In this document: piece by piece, positions 23,593 through 35,039 of the stretch
Layout: each line of letters starts with the position of its first letter
How positions within the stretch are numbered: position 1 is the first letter of the stretch
Source of the DNA: Gerris lacustris
Taxonomy: Eukaryota; Arthropoda; Insecta; Hemiptera; Gerridae
Reading direction: 5' to 3'
NCBI GenBank assembly: GCA_951217055.1
Contig: OX578276.1
Span: 58,775,307-58,839,306 of the forward strand
DNA length: 64,000 nt
Program-made: the position numbers and the translations under genes
Notes under the pieces: model-generated
Databases searched by the model: none
What the model was told of the DNA's origin: nothing
The model's input: the letters and a program-made list of their open reading frames with translations, nothing else

Positions 23593-24066
23593 TTAAATTT
23601 TAAATTGTTTTATATATTTATTGCTGCCTTCTGCAGCTCCTCCTGGGTCATAAACGGAACATATGGTTGCTAGTATCCCTCTCCGTGTAAACGGTCTAGA
23701 TTCTACAACTACTTTAAATTCAAACTCGTCTCTTTCGACGCACCATGCTATACCTAAGGCTAATGCTTCATTATTGTCGAAATCTTTCAATCCAGAAGCA
23801 CGATCTACCGGTTTGATCATTTTTACTACTTCGGGACTCAATGAAAATAATTTGTGAAACCTAAATCCTCCTCTACTAAATACATTTTGAAGTTCCTGAA
23901 TAAATTTAATTGCATCTTTTGCTGATTCTACTGATCCACATCCGCCGTCCATATAAAAATTTCTGTAAATAAATTTAAAAGCCCGTTCTGATACTTCATG
24001 ACCATGATCGTCCGCTGTCCTCCTGAGAGCATAATTTGCACAATCTGGTGACGGAAGCCGCACCAA
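23593..24066 (-). pseudogene. BEL/Pao reverse transcriptase, C-terminal part
   Basis: A 157-codon frame. NYALRRTADDHG at residues 11-22 is the conserved Pao block just before the active site. The site itself reads FYMDGGCGS at residues 37-45, where Pao elements have FYVDD. The second catalytic aspartate is therefore glycine and polymerase activity must be lost. The downstream connection domain is present up to VYDPGG at residues 138-143. It then turns into unrelated AT-rich sequence at the deletion junction. RNase H, which should follow, is missing. Confidence 0.88.
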
Positions 24067-24528
24067 ATAAATGTCTGGTCATCCTATATATTTTGGGTGT
24101 GTTAGTGGTATATCCCTTTACCCACCATAGAAATATAAGTAAATTCCTATCTCTCTCAGGGACAACTGCTTGCATAATAGCCTCTAAATCACCAAATGCA
24201 ATTTTGTAGGCTAGATCTTATTAAAACTCCTATTAATGAACTTGTTAAATCTGGACTTGAAATTAAAACTATAATTTATAATTATAATTTAAAGATATAC
24301 CTTGATAAACTGCTGAGCAATCAAATACTACACGTAATTTATTCTTGGTATGATACACACCATAATGTGGGCAGATACCATATTCTTTCTTTAACTCCTT
24401 CTTCTTCTATCACTTCTTCAGCATGATTTTTTTCAAAATAATCTTCAATAAATGTCAGGTAATCTAATCTAAATTTCTCATCTCTAAATTTTCTTTCTAA
24501 TGATTTCAGTCTCTTCTCCCCTAAAAAT
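24067..24528 (-). pseudogene. Reverse transcriptase, N-terminal part, frameshifted
   Basis: Fragments of the Pao reverse transcriptase appear in different frames: RLKSLERKFRDEKF and DYLTFIEDYFEKNHAEEV before the polymerase core, then a piece of the YLPHHGVYH block, then KLRVVFDCSA. Stops and shifts lie between them. Together with the next segment this covers the palm and fingers. It is clearly non-functional. Confidence 0.75.
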
Positions 24529-25539
24529 TTATTTATAGGTAAATTTATATTTAGGATTTTTTAAAGGTAGAGGCATTTCATAACGATTGTCCTCCTTTTG
24601 GACCAGACCCTTCTTTATTTGTTCTATGAAACGCCTATCGTTCACAGAGAGCCCTAACCCGTGGGCTTTATCGTCTGAAGGTACATCTAAACTAAACATA
24701 TTTATCACTTCTTTAACAGTAATATTTCTGACTTTATGTCCAATAAAAGAAGTTTGTTCTATTGGCCGTGGACCTATGATACCCCAACCTAATTCTGTTT
24801 TAAGGCCATAATATGGCTCGTTCACTTCACCTTTAATAACATCAATAGGACACAATGCCCTCGGACAATTGTTACGTATTAATAATCTAATTTCACAATC
24901 TTTCATTAATGGATGTAAGTAATTCTTTAATATTTTAAGATGATCAAACTGTTTAGCTATTTCTGGTGTTGGAATTTCCCCTACAGATGCAGGAATAAAA
25001 TATCTGGTAAAGGTATTGGAAGGGAGATTAAAACTTACTTTACCGTCAAAACTAGAAACTGCAACGTTTAAAATTCTTTCAGTATACTCCTCAGTTTTTT
25101 TATTAATTGTGCTTAGTTCTAATTTAGTAGGTATTCCGCTTAATTCAAGCTCAGATTTTAAGCTGTCTGCAATAAAGCATGCGTCGCTCCCGTCGTCTAA
25201 TAAGGCATAAACTAATTTATTTCTACTTGGATTTTTTGGATTTTGAACTTTAACCGGAATAATAAAAGAAGTTGTACCTTTATACTTAGTTGCTACCTGT
25301 CTCATATTTGACGGTTCCTTTCTTAACGATTTCGACGAACTTTCTTTAATTATTTCTTTATATTCTACAAGAGGGTTCTTATATATCTTATGGATACTCG
25401 TAGGATGCTTCCTTCCACAATCAGTCAAACTGCATCTAGCCGGTCTTCTACAATCTCTGCTCCTATGTCCATTAAATAAACATCTAAAGCAAAGTCTTTC
25501 TTTATAAATAAAATCTTTAATAGTTTCTGAGCTTTGGTT
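24529..25539 (-). pseudogene. BEL/Pao protease region with second zinc knuckle
   Basis: The frame runs from just after the TAA at 25540-25542 to the stop at 24529. It first encodes a knuckle CFRCLFNGHRSRDC (C-X2-C-X4-H-X4-C) and a cysteine/histidine tail (RCSLTDCGRKH). About 100 residues on is the retropepsin-like active site LVYALLDDGSDACFI, matching the Pao aspartic-protease signature (DUF1758). The C-terminal half continues into the linker before the reverse transcriptase (ELGWGIIGP, common in Pao). The protease part itself looks undamaged. Confidence 0.88.
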
Positions 25540-25881
25540 TTAAATTTCTGTGCAATTTTCCATTGAATGGTCGCCTTTGCAATAAAAACATTTCCATACT
25601 AAACCTTTATTCTTCTCATTAGAAATTGAACTATTATTTTCATTAGGCATGGACACGTTACGGAGCCCCGTTGCTAAAAAATTATTACCATTACGTTTAG
25701 CCTGAAAAGTATTACTAGTACTGTAAGAGCCTTTATTAGATTGAACACTATAAACCGGATGATTTAAGTGTCCAGCTATACTTGTGACATAAAATGCCAA
25801 ATCACTAATAGATTCGTTACCTAATTTTGATGCGATGAATTTTGCCCACCCTTGTAAAGTATTTACTTGGTAACCTAACAA
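25540..25881 (-). pseudogene. BEL/Pao Gag C-terminal part, first zinc knuckle
   Basis: A 113-codon frame ending in CFYCKGDHSMENC, a C-X2-C-X4-H-X4-C knuckle, and then a TAA. The next frame continues in phase, so one in-frame stop separates this from the protease region. The upstream part has the Gag-like block LQGWAKFIASKLGNES. Confidence 0.8.
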
Positions 25882-27270
25882 CCATTTTCTTTAAACACAC
25901 TTTAGTACTTATCTCATTTCTAGCCTCGGGAGACAAGACTCGGCTGGCCGTAGTAAGGGCCTCTGCGTATTCTTGTATCCCCTTGTCCAAGCTTCGATTA
26001 GGCTGCTGGATTACCAAATGGTTTTTCTAAAAGTTTTACACTTTCTAAATAGCTTAACCCAAAATTTTCTTGGAATACTTTCAAGGCTTATCCCCCAAGA
26101 AACCTTGATAAAAATATCCTTCTCTCATGATCGGGTAAAATGCCATCCTCTAAAAAGATTTTTATTTGGTCCCTACAAATAGGGAAATCAACGTAATCAC
26201 CTTTAAAAATAAACGGAACGAGAGAATTTAAAAGTTGAATCTTAGACATTAATATAAATAAATTGGAAACAGGATTACTAAAGAATACCATATTATTTGT
26301 ATCAAGTAGTGAAGTTGATGCATCTGACTCTCTTTGAGAGGGTCGTGGTAAAGATCGCTAAGACTGAGACAGTAAAGATAGAGGTTGTATAAGAGCTACT
26401 TCTAGTTGCTGAGGGATTTCTTCAGGACAACCTATTGGATAACTGGAACAGGATGATTTGGTTGCAGAACTGATTGATGAAATGGTGGCTGACGTATTTC
26501 TTCTGGACATAGTGTGGAATGGTGGCTTGCTTTTTGATTAGCATTTGGTGGTACTAAAGGTAGTTCTTGAGGAGATCTTTCTGAAATTTGAGACGTAACT
26601 ATCTTGGTGTACTAATTAGCTTTATGGATGATTTGTTAACGAGTGAAGAACGTGGGACACTTCTAAAATTTTGTAAACCGATCCGACGTCAGGGTTATCT
26701 AAGACTTCTTTTACTAGTCTAGTTTTTTCTATCTCTAATCTAGTTTCTTGCGCTTCCGTCTCTATCTCTAGTTTCTACTTATTTAACATTTTTTCACGTT
26801 CTAATGCTTCTAATTGAGCCACTAATCTCATTGTTAATTTACTTCTGCGCGAAGTCCCCGACATCTCGGAGCGGATAGAGTTACCCGATCGACTTGGCAA
26901 CGATCTAGCTTGATTTTCCTCTGCCGTTTGAGATTCACCCGAACTAACCTTCAACTCTGCAGTCTCATTTTTGAACCATTCCTTCAGCTTTAATTTCGCA
27001 TCAAAAATAGGTGGTATCGATTCATCCTCCGCGTCCGGATAATTTGTAATAAACTGGTTAATATGTAATTCAAAATCATCGTACAACATTTTTATTTCAC
27101 TTTATGCAGCGCTAAGCACTCCAATAACTGCATTACTTTCTTTAACTTTTCATACTCTTCTTGCTTGGAGCTGATTAAATCAATGATAGATTTCATACCT
27201 TGTAGATCTTTAACTTTAGCCTCTTGTCTTCTCGTTCTAATGGAAGATCCACCAACTAATGACATGCTTC
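25882..27270 (-). pseudogene. BEL/Pao Gag N-terminal part, frameshifted
   Basis: The likely start is an ATG near 27267 (MSLVGGSSIRTRRQEAK), about 30 bp inside the LTR. A frame at 27089-26775 gives a coiled-coil-like charged segment ending QLEALEREKMLNK, usual for Pao Gag. Another at 26291-26088 gives FKGDYVDFPICRDQIKIFL, resembling the 'F.GDP..WP.F...F' block (DUF1759). A third at 26017-25817 gives SPEARNEISTK. Different frames and stops show decay. Confidence 0.75.
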
Positions 27271-27299
27271 TATTTTATTCTTCAAAACTTTTCTTAGAC

Positions 27300-27443
27300 T
27301 GTCGCCGCGGTAGCGAAATAACTATACTATAAAGTAAACGAATTCTTGACTGTAGAGAATTTTATTTCTGTCTACAAAAATATTCCCTACATCTAAGAAA
27401 ATTTGTCCTTTGTGCACACTAAACGAAAATATATCAAGAAAAC
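27300..27443 (-). repeat. BEL/Pao 5' LTR, truncated
   Basis: 144 bp matching 22677-22820 without gaps and with 8 substitutions. The outer 137 bp of the LTR are missing; sequence from 27444 on is unrelated. In the element's orientation the missing part is the U3 side, so the promoter end is lost and no target duplication can be read. Confidence 0.88.
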
Positions 27444-29360
27444 GGAGTACTTATGTGATGAAGAAGTGCTCTGAACATTAACTGGTAGTATTGACTGGCA
27501 AACTGTGTGGCCAATTTTCTCAAAGCAACTTTTTAACTTAAAAGAATTTTGATACAGGGTGCTGTAATTTGGTAGTCAATGATATTAATTTAAACAATTA
27601 TACATACGCGAATAATACTAATAACATAGTAAATATTATAATATGAAATTTTACTTTATAATAATAATAATAATATTGCATTAGGATTAATATTTTTCTA
27701 CAAATTTTATTGTTGTTACTGTTATCTGCAAGTTTGTTTAATGTATTTATTTATAGGGATTAGATAAATATATTATTTTATGCGCTGTATTTATACAGCA
27801 TGTGTAATTATAATATATTAGATCTTGTCAGTGATACCGGTATTTCCAGATTATTAGATATTTGTCAGATTGTTGTTAGTACTAAACATTTTGATTATCT
27901 TTAATAATTTATCTGTTTATTGTTAAAGCTCTTAAAGTGGATATATATTTTTTTATAAGCTTATAAAATGTATTATATTCTTATATACTAATATTTTTGT
28001 AAAAAAAAATATATATATAATAATAATAATAATCCAACTCCTGGCAGAGGCTTAAGCCTTGTCATAAAATGTTTGATAAAATATTTGTTTAATGCATGTT
28101 TTGACTGATTTTTTCTCTCATTAACAATATTATTATTATGATTATTATTATTTACCGAAATCTGACCATCAGATGAGAAAGTGCTGTGGAAACCGTAGTT
28201 GGCAGAGAGTGGTTTTTCTTCTTTTTTTTGCAACTATACCTTTATTTGTTGGTTAATTTATTTTTTTATGTTATTAAATATTATTCTGCACATAACATTA
28301 TATTTCCTCTATGCCTTTGTAGGTGCTACGGCTAAAGCCGATTACCTTATCAACTAAATTTTGAAAGCTATGAATGACATTCTAATTCTAATTCTTGGGT
28401 CTAATTAATAATTCTTATTCATTCATTCCCTTCGGACTATTCATTTATTTTTCAAAAAAATTAACAGCTTTTGCAATGCCTATGCTCATAACGTTAAACT
28501 TAAAAGATATTAAATTAAAATGAGAGAGAAATGAATAAATTAAACCATAGAGTTTATAATCTCCGTGGGATTTAATATAATTTAAGTTAATATTTTATGG
28601 GATTCTCTTATCGTTAATTGTTACCATTTTATAACCGATTGACCTTAATTGTCAGTTAAACGGATTTTATTATTCAACTCTTGTTAATATACGGTAATGA
28701 GCTTTATTCATGCAATGTTGCAATAGACTTAGACAATAAAAATAATGAAATCACGATTAAACTGAAAATATTCACAGAGTTAATGGATATTACATTGAGA
28801 TTATAGATAGTTTCATTTTATTGAATAAATCGGTCAAAATGTTATCAATAATTAAATGTAACTGACTATTGTGCATTGATTATCCTCTCTGACCTTTTTT
28901 TTTCTCTATCTTTATCTTAAGTTTATTTTTTCAGAAGTACAATATTATAATAAACTACAATAAATTAAATAATAATTTTTATTTTATAACTTAAACTAAC
29001 ATAGACATTTCTATAACTTAGAAATTAAACATAGGAGTGGTTCCCTTTCCTTGTACACTTATTAACAATCAACTATGGCTTAAAACACTGATATAAGGCG
29101 GAAAAGTTGTTTAAAAAATCGCGTTGCCAGGCCCCGATCTGACAAGTTCTATCACAAAAATATGTCATCTCTCTTTGGAATTATGCTAGGGGCAAGTGCT
29201 AAAGGTAAATAATTGGCCAAGGTAAGGGAACCTCCCCTATAATAGAGCTTTTATCATTGGCATTTTAAGTAATAGACATTGTAGGGATTAATTCAAAGGA
29301 AGTTGCTCATACCAACTTGCAAATTACTCTTATAACGATCAACTCATCTTAAACTAATAA
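27444..29360. other. AT-rich, no gene seen
   Basis: AT-rich sequence with (ATA)n-like runs at 27659-27673 and 28014-28032. The 81-codon frame at 27988-28233 is low-complexity. Confidence 0.4.
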
Positions 29361-29790
29361 TTGCAAGATAAAAAGAACTGTTTTTTACACTAAGTTTTTA
29401 AATTTTCGGTCATAAATAAAAAATTTGAAATCTGTCAAAATAAAGATCGTAAATATGGGTCATGTCAAAACAAATAAAATACCTTGCGGATTTTTTCCGA
29501 ACTAACTTTCCATACAGCAAAATTTGCTGAAAAGGAATTAAATTTTGCTGAAGATGGTGGATTTTTTCCGAACTAACTTTCCATACAGCAAAATTTGCTG
29601 AAAAGGAATTAAATTTTGCTGAAAGATGGTTAAAAGTATTGAAATAACGCATTGTCATCGTGATCTAAGCTATTCTAAAAGTTTTAAATGTCTAGCTACT
29701 CGGGTAGTTAGTTAAAAATCGATTTCAAGATTTGTACTGGACAAACAAACAAACAAACAAGAAAGCAAGCTAATAAAAACGAAGTAAAAT
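29361..29790. repeat. Dispersed repeat family B, copy 1, with 71-bp duplication
   Basis: Aligns with 46480-46835. Shared words include aagataaaaagaact, gaagatcgtaaat or close forms, and gatttgtactggacaaac. This copy carries a 71-bp tandem duplication (29488-29558 and 29559-29629) beginning ggattttttccgaactaact that the other copy lacks. It ends in a caaacaaacaaac run. It is non-coding. Confidence 0.75.
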
Positions 29791-32529
29791 GGTCCCTGCA
29801 ATAGGTTTAACATATCTGGATTCAGACAATCTGATACGTACTCTCCTCCGTAAAATCTGGAGTTGTTAGATCATGACAGGGGAAGCTTAAGTTCAAATGA
29901 GTTATTTCTTAATAGCTTATTAGATTAATGGTATTGTGAAGTATTATTTATATTTAATCTGATGAACTATTTAGGATGTTGAATATAAAATACATAATTC
30001 CCGTACAAAACACGTGCTATTATTTCCCCATTAGCGGTTCATTACGCTGTCGCTATTATAGATTGGCATGACAATGGTGAGAACTGCGGAGAATGCATAT
30101 TACAGTAAATAATGATATGTTAATTTAATTGAAGCCATTGTTTGAATCATGTCATCTAGCTATTGTGAGGGCGAATAGGACATAAATCTTAGGCTTATTG
30201 CCGAGGTGTTAAAACACGTGCTCACTTATGAGCGGATGCTACCTCTTGAGACGGAGGCTTCTTTACTTGGCACCCAGCTGTTTTAGACTATATTATTCTT
30301 TGGGCTTCATTCACGGCTTCCATAAGTATGATGTAAAAACATTACAATATTTTCGCAAGCTTTAGTGATAGGGACAGTATGTTTCATGCATCATAACAGT
30401 ATCCGCATATTAACATAATTAGTAATATATCTCGTGTCAATTGGTATTTTATACTTCTAGCCCAGAAGGAGAATTTAAGAAAGTTTATTATGATAGCTGA
30501 AATTTATTACTCTGTATTTACCTAATTGTTTAAATAAGTTAAGAGTCTAGTTAAAATCTTTTGTTTCAAATTTTTAAATGAATAAAATGTCGAAGGTCGT
30601 TAATACAAAATGCATTAGAGTTATCATAGTAAACAACTTGGTACTAGGTCTCATAATTTTCTTAATTGCAGACAATTATGATCTGTACATTATTATGTGC
30701 TAAGTGGCTATACTATATTGATATAAGAGAGAATCTTCGAAGTATAGCGTGAAAATTTGACACATAAAACAACACCGCATCTTCATTATAATATATTCGT
30801 GATACATTAAATAATTTACTATTTATATTCATTTTTCTTTTTAATGTAAATAAAGTTTCATGTTTAGAATAATGACCAAACCCATTCATTTTTCCCTTTG
30901 ATAAGCATTTGAGTATTAGGCAAAGCTGAGTTGTGGTTGGAGAAGTTGCGTGCATTTTTGCCGCAATGTGTCGCGTGTTTCATGTTCTCTAATCCGCGTA
31001 TTGTTTTTTTTTTTCTTTTTTTTGCCGTTTAAACCACAAATATTATTCAATTACTTGAAATTCCCAGCTTAATCACTTAAAACCTCACTTAGTACTCAAT
31101 TTTCAGCTCGTAGAAACTCTAATATTAATTGGTGTGTAATCAATAAATCTACGATAATAAACTGCTTACAAATAATTTCTTTTAATAATAAAAATCATTT
31201 TTAAAAATACTTTATCTTTAAAATTGATTACTATTAACATTATAATACTGTTATAAAATATAAGTGAAACTTTTCAAATTAACATTTTTTTTTTTTTTCT
31301 GGAATGAGACGAAATTTGTAGGTTTAGTTAATAATAGGGACGCACTAAGAGAAAATAATAAGCTTTGTACGGATAATTTCCTGATTTAAAAATAAGTGCA
31401 TAAAATTTACTGCCCTGAATAATTTTATCGTTATTTAGTATACACATTACCATAATTTAATAAAAGTATACGAATTTAAAATAAAGAAAAAACCTAAACC
31501 TATGACATGTTAAATAAATTGAATATTTATTAAAATTAAATTTAAATGAGTGTTTACTTGCATTTTAAATGAGTTAGGTTAAAATAATCTTCTTTTTCTT
31601 CAAGGCCATTGTAAATTTAATCTGCGAAATTATTTGTCATTACTAAATCACTACACACAAAGTTTTAATAATTTTGCTTGAACAATTTTTATTAATTGTG
31701 TGCATTTATATGTGAAGAAGGTATACGCTTTATTTTATGCACTCTTTTACTGCTTTTTTATTTAATTAAATAAAGGTAATAGAGTTGCACTTTTATTGAT
31801 ATCATGCTAGTTGCAAGCATGAGAACTACTTACAATGCAATTCGATTTCCTATGGTAACTACTTTTCTTGGCCTGAAGATAAATTGAGTTAATTTATTTT
31901 TAAATTACCCTTTGTTGTATAAAAAAAAGATAAATAAATAAGCAAATGTATACATGCAAATTAAATATATAATATGTGCGACTATAGAGAAGGGAAGGAT
32001 GCAAACTATAGAGAGGTAAAGGAAATACTGGAACGTAGTAAAAGAAATTTAATTTTCCATTGGATCGGATGCTTAATCGCTAAACGAATTTAAAAGTAAG
32101 AAGAATGTCTTATTACATTTGCACAGTATTGAGCAACAATTTTATTAACTATTTCGTGTTTTATTTGTTATCGTCTTAAATTAAATTTTTTATTTTGTAC
32201 TCAATATTTAAAAGAATCTCCAGTCAAATTTGTTCCATTTATTTTATGATATGTTACTTTGAAATGGAAATTTTATTATATGTAATTATTTTTAGGTCTA
32301 AATTGTTTTAAATTATTGTAACTGTTGAATTATTATTGACCTTAAAACTCTTTGCTAGTTATTTGAAACATACGGTCGTTATTGCTTTATAACGATAATC
32401 ATTTGATGATTAAGGACAAACAATTAATAAATTATTAAACCTTGCAATTACTTATAACTTCGTGATGTTGCCTTGTTTTCTTTTGTCTTTATGATTAGTT
32501 TATTGTTCATCATTTTTTATTTCTAAAAA
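29791..32529. other. AT-rich, no gene seen
   Basis: A long AT-rich stretch with several T runs (31006-31022, 31287-31299). No recognisable gene, RNA or repeat copy. Confidence 0.4.
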
Positions 32530-32950
32530 CAAATGAAGAAGCAATCGATTGTAATAAAAGAAATGGCAGTTTATTTTTTATTTATTTTCAAGACCCCAAT
32601 TACTTGCGAAGCATCAGTCATGTCCCGATGCTCAAAGGCCCATTCTGGTGGAAAGACTGGGATCAAAACTGTAATTGAGATGATGCAGTTCAAACAAGGT
32701 GGTGATTTGTCTTTCCCTATGGCTTGTTGGTTCTGGGGCTAGACCATAAGGTCCGGGTGTGGGCATCACGTAGACATCCGATTATAAGCTCTGTTATGAC
32801 AGGCAGGGAGATGCGGTTGTTAGAGGATTCGTAAGGGTAAATACGTGATGGGCTCCCGGCTCAGAAACCAGCTATGACCACAACCAGGACAATCCTCCAG
32901 GCAATTTTAAATCTATCCTCTAGATAGAGATTCGAAAATTTTATTTCTTT
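32530..32950. other. GC-richer block, unidentified
   Basis: About 32620-32910 is less AT-rich. A 69-codon plus-strand frame (32533-32742) covers its first part but matches nothing I know. It may be a host exon, an untranslated region or an old repeat. Confidence 0.2.
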
Positions 32951-33340
32951 TCGTAGAATACGTTTGAACAGGGTCAGACCGTTCTACTGAAGATACTCTC
33001 GTTGATTACAAACTACTACAACACTTTTCTCTGTAACCTCAACTCTAAAGCATCTCTTTTCTTTTGTTATCTATTACTTACAAGTGGGACGAACAGACTG
33101 CCTGAGTGTTTAAAATTAATTAAGAATTGTAAAGATAAGTAAGTTTAGAAAAACAAAATAATTATTGAATGCTAGATTATGAAAGCACAAGTAAAGTAAT
33201 TACTGTATTTTTAAGAATGTTGCATTTATTATAATAAACAACATTAATTTAATTGCTGTTGGGTCTTAAGGAAAAATTATACACTCTCTTTTTGAGAGTT
33301 TATAGCGACATGTTTTTTTAGCGACATTTTGACCCCTCCT
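32951..33340. other. Spacer, no gene seen
   Basis: AT-rich spacer before the PIF/Harbinger-like element. Confidence 0.4.
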
Positions 33341-33487
33341 TAAAGCCGGGTTCCCACGGGGAGTGAAGACTCTACAGTGCCACGCTAGAGTAAAGACTCT
33401 TGTGACCCACGCCTGGAGGGGGAAGAAGAGTGAAACTAGCGGAGAACAGTGGAGAGTTCACACAGGGTAGTGCTCACGCTTCTCAGT

Positions 33488-33673
33488 TTATCCCAGGGAG
33501 CCAACCATGAACGAGCTTCTCGTACAAAAGCGAGCTTCTCTAAAATCTCTATATTTATAATTTGAACAGCTCGAATCATTTAAAACTGACTCACTGGAAT
33601 ACAACTTTAGAAACTTCATAGTTTCACCGTCTTGCAATTTAAGAATACGAGCCGACGCCGAAGGCTCAGACAT
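33488..33673 (-). pseudogene. MADF-like domain fragment
   Basis: A 61-codon frame starting with ATG. FLKLYSSESVLNDSSCSNYK followed by YRDFREARF has the spacing of a MADF domain start (F-L-x-L-Y-x-x-x-x-V-L-W-D ... Y-x-x-R-x-x-R). The family's tryptophan after V-L is replaced. The second half of the domain is missing, and the last twelve residues look like the 'ARSSFxxG' tail seen after a deletion. MADF proteins bind DNA, and in PIF/Harbinger elements help the transposase enter the nucleus and bind DNA. This is a fragment inside the TIR element. Weak similarity; MADF is my best reading. Confidence 0.5.
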
Positions 33674-33718
33674 AGTTACCTACTACCTTTTAAAACAACT
33701 TGAAGATTATAGTATAAT

Positions 33719-34260
33719 ATCACGCATATTAACAAGAAATATAATATAGTATAATAATATAGTATAGTATCACGCAAACTAACAATAAATATAATATAGT
33801 ATAATAATATAGTCTAAATATAGTATAATATCAAGCAAACTAACAAGAAATATAATATCGATGGTGTTGCGCCAAAAGGGCCAATCTGAAAAAATCCACA
33901 AGGGCCAATCTGCAACTAATATCACGTTTTTTTATTTATAATTAATAAAATAAATTTGGTTAATTTGACTTATTAATTAGGTATCCAAGTATATTTTAAA
34001 TGAATAAAAATATAAATAAGGCATTCAAATATCAATTTTTCATTATAGCTTTTCAAGTTTTAGAATTCAAATATTAAATGCAGATTGGCCCTTTTGGCGC
34101 AACACCATCAAATATAGTATAATATATAATATAGTAATATAGTACATATAGCATAATATAGTATAATAATATGGTGCATAATATAGTATAAAAATATAGT
34201 ATAATATATAAAATTAAAATAGTATATAATATAGTATAATATATAATAAGTAATAATAAA
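33719..34260. repeat. AT-rich minisatellite split by an insertion
   Basis: Units beginning atcacgca or atcaagca, followed by aac, then ataaatataatatagtataa words, start at 33719, 33769 and 33830 (spacing 50 and 61 bp). The third unit is cut after 33859 by a nested element, and related tatagtataata sequence resumes at 34110 and runs to about 34250. The long tyrosine/isoleucine frames on the minus strand at 34074-34314 are translations of this tract. Confidence 0.75.
33860..34109. mobile_element. Nested 250-bp MITE with perfect 29-bp ends
   Basis: 33860-33888 and 34081-34109 are exact reverse complements; the outer part reads gatggtgttgcgccaaaagg. A second partial copy of the inner end (agggccaatctg) lies at 33901-33912. 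The element sits within the minisatellite. It has no coding capacity. Perfect ends suggest recent insertion. Confidence 0.85.
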
Positions 34261-34518
34261 ACAAGCAAAGGTTAAAGGTTTTAGCCGCGGGAGGAGGAGA
34301 GATAAAAAAAACAAAGTTTTGCCTCTATGAAACGGCTGGGGACAGGAGTATTCACTCCTGAAAATTAAACAGGTTTGATTTGGAGAGTGAGCGGTAGTGA
34401 ACTATCCTCACTCCCGGTGACGTCAGAGCAGAGTTCACTGCGACGCGTTCACACGGGGCGAGTCCACTCTACAGTGAGCCACTCTAGAGTCTTCACTCCC
34501 CGTGGGAACCCGGCTTAA

Positions 34519-34808
34519 GTCATTCTCAAGCTATTAACAAATTTTATTAGATATAATAATTCCTATACAGACATTCACCATTTATAAAAACTTATTATAC
34601 ATTTAAAAATTAATTATTTTCTAACCTGACTGACTAGAAGATCACAAAACATTGAAATGTTGTAAATTCGTTTAATTAAATTTTTTTTTTTTTTAATCGT
34701 GATTCTCGTCAATTTTCCCTAAAACATCAAATAAACATAACCATTATTTGGTGTTAGTTACATGTAATATAGGTTATTGTAAGTTTTTTAATCATAAAAT
34801 AATTCATA
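34519..34808. other. AT-rich spacer
   Basis: AT-rich spacer between the PIF/Harbinger-like element and the SINE. Confidence 0.4.
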
Positions 34809-35039
34809 ATTATTAGATATTTTTTTTTTTTTTTTCTTTTGGGTTTTAGTCCCGATCAACTGCCAGGGTTATTACAGGACGGGGGTTATCCGGCCACTTT
34901 ACTCATCTAATCGATGAGATCATCAGTGTGAAACATGTCTTACCCCGCTGGGATTCGAACTCACAGCCGGGGTTGACCTTGGTTTCAGAGTCGAGTGCGC
35001 TACCCCCTCGGCTACACCGGCCCCTTATTATTAGATATT
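34809..35039 (-). mobile_element. tRNA-derived SINE, full length, with TSD
   Basis: The body is 34822-35026 on the minus strand. Its 5' head, ggggccggtgtagccgaggg..., contains an A box (ggtgtagccgagggggtagc, 35000-35019) and a B box (gagttcgaatccc, 34950-34962) with tRNA-like spacing. It is therefore transcribed by RNA polymerase III from an internal promoter. A unique body follows (aagacatgtttcacactgat...), then a poly(A) tail seen as a T run from 34822. A 13-bp duplication, attattagatatt, flanks it at 34809-34821 and 35027-35039, continuous with the A-tail. Such SINEs rely on a LINE for mobility. Two body fragments lie at 39358-39401 and 57743-57790. Confidence 0.92.

Larger units (their letters stand above)
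22677..27443 (-). mobile_element. BEL/Pao LTR retrotransposon, defective
   Basis: A minus-strand element with its 3' LTR at 22677-22957 and a truncated 5' LTR at 27300-27443. Between them, in transcription order, are gag with two zinc knuckles, an aspartic protease, reverse transcriptase, a remnant of the integrase core and the integrase C-terminal domain. This order is standard for BEL/Pao. The internal part is about 4.3 kb. RNase H, the integrase zinc-binding part and most of the catalytic core are gone, joined across a deletion near 23590. Frameshifts and stops break gag and pol throughout. The LTR parts that can be compared differ at 8 of 144 positions. The element is dead. Confidence 0.92.
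33341..34518. mobile_element. PIF/Harbinger-like element, non-autonomous
   Basis: The inverted ends start agccgggttcccacgggg on both strands and match perfectly for 31 bp (33344-33374 and 34485-34515). Each is flanked by taa, giving the three-base duplication typical of PIF/Harbinger (TWA). Subterminal words such as ctctacagtg, gttcacac and actctagagt recur near both ends. Inside, a minus-strand piece resembles a MADF domain, the type carried by the second protein of these elements. The rest is replaced by an AT-rich minisatellite with a nested 250-bp inverted-repeat element. There is no DDE transposase. Confidence 0.75.

Noticed and set aside
34074..34314. Two hydrophobic minus-strand frames
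   Set aside because: They lie on the tatagtataata minisatellite and have no domain.
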